Positions 19,266 to 24,896 of a stretch of DNA of 24,896 nt are shown here, one piece after another. Positions within the stretch are counted from its first letter, which is position 1. Each line of letters opens with the position of its first letter. The notes under the pieces were generated by a model, which saw nothing but the letters and a program-made list of their open reading frames with translations, was not told the origin of the DNA and did no database searches. This DNA is from Choristocarpus tenellus KU-1152 (Eukaryota; Phaeophyceae): contig CAXNAD020000195.1 in assembly GCA_964200185.2 (NCBI GenBank), forward strand, positions 1 through 24,896. The letters run 5' to 3'. The position numbers and the translations under genes are program-made.

Positions 19266-19487
19266 TTGAGATATACTCCTGCCATTGCCCACCTCACATT
19301 CACACGCTCAAATCCAGTTTTGTTGGACCTCATGATCCACTCACTGATCAAGAAAGTGGCAGGCAATGAGCACAAGGACTTCGCTCCCTGTCCCCCTTCC
19401 CCACTATCTAGTCCTTCCTCTCAGCAAACAAATGAGGAGGACAAGTGTAAATTCATCACCAGGCAGACCAAGTTCAAGAACTTTTGA
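19266..19487 (+). CDS. Coding-like piece, unknown product
   Basis: The frame reads AHLTFTRSNPVLLDLMIHSL, a Pro/Ser-rich linker, and EEDKCKFITRQTKFKNF, then a stop. The reverse strand is full of stops, so plus is favoured. No start or clear splice partner was found. A second plus piece at about 20040-20187 (NTAHKLSFEIPPCNISYFYG, then NTIAESLK and a stop) may belong to the same decayed or split gene. Confidence 0.25.
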   Translation: MRYTPAIAHLTFTRSNPVLLDLMIHSLIKKVAGNEHKDFAPCPPSPLSSPSSQQTNEEDKCKFITRQTKFKNF

Positions 19488-20211
19488 TTTATCCTTCCCC
19501 CCTCCCCTTCTTCAGTGCCAAGGTGGCACTTCTTGTATGTGTACTTCCCATATATTAAAGAGCGAGCTATTTTTGCTCTCTAGGAAGAGAGAGACATTAC
19601 TACAGGAAGATAAAAAAAGACTTGATTCATGGAAAGCTTCAATTTCGACGAATTCAGTTTGTGGATCTAAAGTCAAAACTCGTATAAAATCAGACACAAA
19701 CCTCTGTGGTTCTCAAAGCTTTACGCTACTAAGACCAACTTTACTTGACATTGAATGATAGACACGAAAGTGCACTGAACGGGAGTTGGCACATTCTACT
19801 AACCAGCATCATGCTGTGTGACTGTGCTTAGGGTTGATTGAATCACGCCTTACTTGAATCCACTGCACATTCCTCTGGTGTCCCAAGACCTTGTTAACTC
19901 ACATGCACACTTACATCTAATGTGGTGAATCACTTACACTGAATTCCTACCCCTCAAAAGAGGTGCCAGTGCTCACTACAATATCTTATCCATCATTTTA
20001 GTAACACATGTTACAAAGTAAACTACAGGGCGGTCAAAGCAAGACTCACAAATACAAACGCCATTAACCCATCATGCCATTGCCAAGGTCAATACAGCCC
20101 ATAAGCTGAGCTTTGAAATACCCCCCTGCAACATCTCCTATTTCTATGGTGCTGTGAACACCATTGCAGAGAGTCTCAAATAGGCGATGCACAGCATTGT
20201 TGTGTATGCCC

Positions 20212-22132
20212 CTATTGAGTCCTTATGCAGTATCGCAGTGGTGGCGGGTCTTCAGGAACGAAACCCACCCTATAGTTGGGGGCCTGATGTGCCACCAAGT
20301 CAGCCTTACTGAGGTCTGCCTCATTTGAGTGCCAACCGGGTCTGCTCTGCATTGCCTCCTCACTGCTCCCTGATGGACCAGATTTCTGTGCTGTACCTGG
20401 TAGTGCGTACCAATGGAGGTAGGAATTTGAGATGATTATGTGCATTTGTGACTATATGCGCAGACCAGCGTGGTAAGAAAATAAAAAGGGGCACGATGAG
20501 AACTTGACCTCACAAAAGTCCCAGGACACCAGATGCCCCAACCACCCTTCACCCTCTCACCCATGTGACCAAACGTTGAATGCATTGCTCCTGCAGTTAC
20601 ACTTCCTTCTCCATGCCTAATACCAATCTGATCATGTTGCTGAGGATCTTGACCATCACTTCCACCAGAAAGCTTGGCGCTAGAGCTGCTGTAGGCATTG
20701 GAGCCAAAAATGCTTGCCTGGCTAGAAGAATTCTGTTGGAATCTTGGACCCACTTGATTTGTACTGTCAAACCCCCCTCCCCTGCCAAAACCACTTTTGC
20801 CTCCATAACCACCACTACCTACACTACTGTGTACACTGCTGAAACTGTTTTCCCCTCCACCAAATCCTCCACCACTTCCAAATCCCCCTCCACTTTGACC
20901 AAAAGTATGATTATTGAGGGCTCTATTTGTCCCCAAATTGCCACCAAACGCCCCCCCCTCCCTGCTCCCACCCCCAAAGTTGTTTAAGGTTAGGTTTGAG
21001 GCTCCTCGCCCCCTATCCACGTGACTCCCGGCCTGTCCACCATCTAGGTCATGACTGAACCTACAGTTATCCCCAAAGCGGCAGCTCCCGGTCTGTGAAC
21101 AAACCAATGCGTGCGATAGAGAATGACATGTAAGACGAATAATGTGTGCATTGTTGTTCATCGATCGGCAGATAACTTGCGGCAGAAAGAAAGGTGTTGT
21201 GAAGTGGCGGGCAACAACCATGGGCGGCATGGCCAACATGCCAAGCGTCACTCAGCGACTTGGAGCAACCTACGTACCGTGGGTTGATGGAAATCTTATA
21301 AAAGAATCACACTGATCACGTTGTCGCACCTGCCGAAAGTTGTTGCAGATATTTAGGGATTTGTCCTTGCCCCCTCCCCCTGAAGTGCTGGAGTGACTAG
21401 TATTTCCTCCGCCCCGAATATCGTGCTGGACCTCGTGACTGAACCGGCAGCGATCTCCATATTGGCACCTTCCCTCCTAACGCGTGGGACACGTTGAATT
21501 GATGCGGGGACTATTACCAAATGTTCAGCTCTACAGTTGAAATAGAGGGTAACAATGCTGTTAACATAGCATGAAGTGTACTGAATATGTAAATTAGTGA
21601 TGAGTGTCAAGTGACTGGAGGCCTAAGACCCTCCCTTGCAGCAGTTGCAAAGTAAGGGACAAGGTTAAAGGGTTCATACTGGACGATAACAAGAAAGTGC
21701 AGGAGGAAACCGTTGTGCCCTAGGGTCTTCACACCCCCCTTGTCTACTTTTGATGATACCTACCAGGAAAAATTTACATGGCCGCTTTCCATCTCCAGCA
21801 CCACCACCGCCATAAATACCACCATTTCCACGAGGTTCACCGCGACCATCAGAGCTAAGTTGGGTACGAGAGTCTTGTCGGGTACGAGAGTCTTGTCGAC
21901 TACGAGATTCGGTTCCTCTTTCTCTCAAGTCCTCTCCGTGCCAACCGCTGTTGAACCCTTGTCGCGCTGATGTTCGAGATTTACCCCCTCCCCCTCCAAA
22001 CCTCTCACTTCCTCCAGAGCCTGTGCCTCCTTCAAAGCCTCCACCTCCCCCGAAACCTCCACCTCCTCCGAAGCCTCCACCCCCTCCGAAGCCTCCGGCC
22101 CCGCCAAAGCTTCCTCCGAAACGTTGGGACAT
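20212..22132 (-). CDS. NUP42: Nup42-like FG nucleoporin with two CCCH zinc fingers (four exons, 408 residues)
   Basis: Exons on the minus strand are 22132-21764, 21476-21330, 21092-20561 and 20390-20212. Introns are 287, 237 and 170 nt, donors GTAGGT, GTGCGA and GTGAGA, and all phases close to a 1227-nt reading frame ending in TAG. Residues 1-50 are Gly/Phe repeats (GGFGGGGGFGG). A Ser/Arg/Gln stretch with a short tandem repeat (SRQDSRTRQDSRTQ) follows near residues 78-92. Zinc finger 1 spans the first intron: C119-x7-C127-x5-C133-x3-H137. Finger 2 spans the second intron: C167-x8-C176-x5-C182-x3-H186. Residues 200-350 are Gly/Asn/Ser-rich with FGG, FGQ, IFG and TFG motifs. The C-terminus has DLSKADLVAHQAPNY and VGFVPEDPPPL, which fits the Gle1-binding motif of Nup42/NUPL2 (acidic helix, aromatic, Gly, Pro-Glu/Lys-PPP). 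Known role of the family: docks Gle1 at the cytoplasmic face of the pore to activate the DEAD-box ATPase Dbp5/DDX19 in mRNA export. Two fingers, rather than the usual single N-terminal one, and an FG block before them are unusual. Gene structure is very sure; orthology is likely. Confidence 0.8.
21862..21897. repeat. Short tandem repeat inside exon 1 of the Nup42-like gene
   Basis: GGTACGAGAGTCTTGTCG occurs twice in tandem (18-bp unit), followed by a degenerate third copy. It encodes the repeated SRTRQD block in frame on the minus strand, so the length can vary without a frameshift. Confidence 0.75.
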
Positions 22133-22957
22133 CCCTTTACTACTTGTCCAATGTGTGTTTGTGTCCTTTCGTGATCAAATTTCAAATCATTCCCCCTAAC
22201 CCTAAAAAAAAAAATTAGGTGAGAGGGTGTTGCTTTTTCAGGTCAGAAGAGAGAAAACGCGGGGATTAGATAGGGTCGACTAGGTGCACAGTGCTCGTCA
22301 GCACAATTGAATTCGTGGCTACTTAGCTTATTTTTGTGGAATGGTACCTTACTCTGGCGTCGTGGGTTCGCGTTCCTGTTCGTGGTGAAAGGTTGGCTGC
22401 GCTATAGAGGTTTAGGAAGGGCGTTATTGACAGCAACCTTTTAGATATGGTTTGAGGGGGCAATTATTCGTCGACCCAACGAATTTAGACCACCCCATGG
22501 GCTCTCCAATCCTGTGATAGATCTAGAACATATTATGGAGGGACAAAAAGTTGGCATTAATTGCCCTTCGAGACTATCACAAGAGTCAACATGTGTCCCT
22601 ATTTTTGACCTTATAGAGAGATATTTAAAAAATTCAAATCATTTGCTGTGTTTAGACCACTCTCACTTCAACCCCTTTAAAATTGCCTCTTGTCGGTGAT
22701 CGAGTGTGGGATATGATGCATGACTCTATTCATCATTATTGTTTACACTTTGCTCAGGCAAACTATACTAGCTGTGGAACTCGGCCACCTGCGTTTTTTG
22801 ATCTTGTCTCCGTGCTTCCCATCCAAACCCGTTTGTTGACCCCAGTCCCAAGCTTTCCCTGTTTCCTTCTCCTCATGGACTCTAAGATTTCGCTTGGGCC
22901 GACTTAAGACTTGTATTCACTCTCATTGGTTTCATTTCGCTCTCTGAAACGGTAGGC
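22133..22957. promoter_or_regulatory. Divergent intergenic spacer with telomere-like box
   Basis: These 825 bp separate the start codons of two divergent genes and must hold both promoters. CCCCCTAACCCTAAA followed by an A run lies at 22192-22213, about 60 bp upstream of the Nup42-like ATG; on that strand it reads AGGGTTAGGG, a telo-box-like element. An open plus frame at about 22460-22699 (VIDLEHIMEGQKVGINCPSR, PIFDLIERYLKNSNH) is protein-like but has no partner and may be a relic. A GGGTTCGCGTTCC at about 22364 resembles a tRNA B box without a cloverleaf. Confidence 0.45.
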
Positions 22958-24243
22958 ATGGAAACCATCATGGATGGTGGGGTTCCCTATCTTGGAGGAC
23001 TAGTGCCCAGGCAGAGCTGGGGTGGGGGATCTGGCCAATTTTCTGACGTGGGGGGGCGCATTGAGGTTGCAGCTGAGGCGAGTACAGGTGTTTACGCAAG
23101 TGGCATCGGTGTTGGGGCTGGTGTGCATGATGGGGACGCCTCTGAGCAGTTGAACTTCAATGAGCATCCGAATGGGGTTTTGGCCACTGAGACAGGGCGA
23201 ATCGCCACCCCCGAACCTGGCCACAACAAGGGCAAGGCACGTGGTCGTTCTAAGGGCCGGGCAAAAGGGGGAAAGGCCGGCAACAGCTCACGGGATAACA
23301 CCCCGGAACCTTTCGTTCCTGTGGACGACGCTACGCTGTGTAACGTCTGCATGGACGGTACGGACTTCGCAGAAAATCCACTGCTGGAGTGTGAGAGGTA
23401 TGTGTCTGTCTCTTTTTGTGCATATTTATATATTATTGTGCTTGTGTATTTGAACTGTCAACGTTTTGCTCTAGGGAGAGATTCGCAAGGTAACTTAAGA
23501 TACTCGTCACATTAGGGCTGGTTTGATTTTTCGATTAGAAGGTAGGTTTGTGCACTCTTTCAGGTTGTACATACCTTTCAAATGGATACAACAATTTTTC
23601 CTATGTCTCTTTTGGTCAGCTGAAGGTCCCCTTCTTCATGTGTTTCCTTTCTCCCTCTTTTGACTCCCACCTGCCCTCAATGTTTTTCACGTCAAACACC
23701 CAAAGATGAGCACTGCTTTTGTAACTACTATGTTGTTTGTTCCACTTGCTCTTAAAAATTGAGTTGGCCTGACCAAGACTTTCGTCATGACCTTGGAACC
23801 CAAACCTAATTCCCCACTCTGGTACCCTTTTAATTCTGTTGGTGCAACCCACCTCTCAAGTATTGCTTCAACTCTCCCAACCTCTCTTGACCATCCTCTC
23901 ATCTCTGTCTACAACAAAGGGTCTCCAACACACAGTTGAAAATCATCTTAGCATCTTTCCCTCTGTCTTCCCCTCTTTACCATTGCTTTCAACCTTCACT
24001 CCTTCCCCTCCCCCTTCCCTTTCCCCACCACTTCACCTTCACCCTTGTGTGCTTGCTCATCCCTACTTCCTTTCGTCAATGATGCCACTGCATTTTCTGT
24101 TCCTTTGAATCCCTGTGTACCCTGCTTGTGGTCGTGGGCCTTTCAGGTGCCATGTTTCTGTACACCAACACTGCTATGGTGTAAGTGTGTTACCAGTCCA
24201 TGATGGCGAACCTTGGTTCTGCCAACCATGCTCCCTGGGCGAG
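22958..24243 (+). CDS. PHD-finger protein, 5' part (two exons, continues beyond window)
   Basis: Exon 1 runs from ATG 22958 to 23397 (donor GAGAG|GTATGT). Exon 2 is 24147-24243 (acceptor TTTCAG, donor GAG|GTATGT). Joining them (phase 2, AG|G) creates a full C4HC3 PHD finger: C128-x2-C131-x13-C145-x2-C148-x4-H153-x2-C156-x15-C172-x2-C175, with the conserved Trp (W170) two residues before the last Cys pair. The intron falls inside the finger, just before C148. Upstream of the finger are a Gly/Ala-rich N-terminus and a basic linker (KGKARGRSKGRAKGGKAG, residues 91-108), likely a nuclear signal or DNA contact. The finger (LLECERCHVSVHQHCYG, then PWFCQPC) is most like those of the BRPF/JADE/AF10 and trithorax-type proteins, which read histone H3 tails and often continue with a zinc knuckle and a second, extended PHD. 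That part would lie to the right of the window. Nuclear chromatin reader is a safe call; the subfamily is open. Confidence 0.85.
23398..24146 (+). other. Intron 1 of the PHD gene
   Basis: A 749-nt GT-AG intron. Its second half (about 23860-24080) is strongly C/T-rich, forming a very long pyrimidine tract before the acceptor TTTCAG. No other feature is seen in it. Confidence 0.8.
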
Positions 24244-24896
24244 GTATGTAATTTTCATGTAACGTTTGACATACTAACCTGTGTATTATTTTGTATTATT
24301 TATCTGAAAGATTATTTTTTCTTGAGAAGAGTTTCATTCCATGCATGCATAGCTTGTGATGGTGCCTATGCCTGCTTCCTGCTATGATTTCAGGGTTAGG
24401 GTTCCAGTTTTGAGCAAGGCTAGTGGTTGGAGGTTAGATCATAGCAGTTGTGTTGAGGCACTTTGGGTGTTATTTTTGAAGGATTAACAATGAATGCTAT
24501 ACTCTGCTGCACACCCACACCCACACCCACACACCTTCTGCTCGTCTGTTTGGTGCTTGTCACTATAGAACATATGACATAGTTTTTGTGTCCCAAATGT
24601 CTTGGCTTTGAGCACAGTGTCCTCTCAAGTGGAATGAACTAGTGCTGCGTGTTGCCGTTGGCGACCGATGGAGTGAGGATAGGGATGGGATGAACTCTGT
24701 GTCTTATTACAGTACTACATTCACAAAATGGGAAAAAAAGTGCTCTTTGTGAAGCACAAATTCTTAGTCTCTTGTGTTTATTTTCCTGCTTTTTTTTTAT
24801 AGTCATATATTTTTGTAACTTGTACGGGGGCCTTGAGGGTGGATGCATAATAGAGGGTCAGTGGAAGATCTCCATCTATTGGTTTGATGAAGTCCC
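24244..24896 (+). other. Start of the next intron of the PHD gene
   Basis: It follows the donor GTATGT. No second PHD exon is found before the window ends. It contains GGGTTAGGGTT at 24394-24404, just after a possible acceptor ATTTCAG, but the frames behind it stop quickly. Confidence 0.5.
24510..24535. repeat. Simple repeat (ACCCAC)n
   Basis: About four copies of ACCCAC inside the intron. Confidence 0.8.

Noticed and set aside
20580-20987. 135-codon plus-strand ORF
   Set aside because: It is the antisense shadow of exon 3 of the Nup42-like gene; the Ser/Thr-rich composition comes from Gly/Asn codons on the other strand.
21951-22218. Proline-rich ORFs on the plus strand
   Set aside because: They are the antisense of the Gly/Phe-rich first exon of the Nup42-like gene.
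1-24896. Bacterial or phage system (operon, CRISPR, toxin-antitoxin, prophage)
   Set aside because: Phase-closing GT-AG introns, split zinc fingers, satellite DNA and MITEs show nuclear eukaryotic DNA. No direct-repeat/spacer array or gene clusters with short spacing were seen.

Overview
The window is eukaryotic nuclear DNA. Genes are split by GT-AG introns whose reading phases close exactly (39 to about 750 nt). Genes are sparse, and the rest is satellite-like repeat and short inverted-repeat elements. GC content looks moderate. Nothing bacterial is visible: no operons, no ribosome-binding sites, no CRISPR. An intron-bearing protist, alga or other lineage rich in repeats fits, but I cannot name the organism.

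Layout. (1) About 1-720, plus strand: the 3' part of a gene whose one clear exon weakly resembles the cohesin-loading clamp-loader subunit Ctf8. (2) About 722-3560, minus strand: an intron-rich gene convergent with the first. Its last three exons close in phase and carry a segment resembling the C-terminal half of an OTU deubiquitinase. Its upstream exons are recognisable only in pieces. (3) 4007-8025: about ten diverged copies of a ~370-bp repeat, arranged minus/plus/minus, with a near-perfect head-to-head fold-back at 6489-6566. Two miniature inverted-repeat elements have inserted into it. (4) 8026-12500: mostly unassigned, with isolated coding-like stretches and two more copies of a 256-260 bp MITE. 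(5) 12507-15030: a diverged dispersed repeat pair and a block that is coding-like on both strands. (6) 15490-17190: another MITE, a frameshifted pseudogene and an A/T-rich fold-back. (7) 17200-20200: little beyond weak coding-like pieces.

(8) 20212-22132, minus strand: the best gene in the window, with four exons encoding 408 residues. It has Gly/Phe-rich FG segments, two CCCH zinc fingers and a C-terminal motif resembling the Gle1-binding motif of the nucleoporin Nup42. (9) 22958 to the right edge, plus strand: the 5' end of a PHD-finger gene. A complete C4HC3 finger is formed by splicing two exons.

The last two genes diverge from a shared 825-bp spacer that carries a telomere-like box. The mRNA-export nucleoporin and the chromatin reader are therefore neighbours that could share a promoter. 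The rest of the window is largely a record of repeat amplification and MITE insertion; the intact satellite geometry allows one insertion to be dated as younger than the array.
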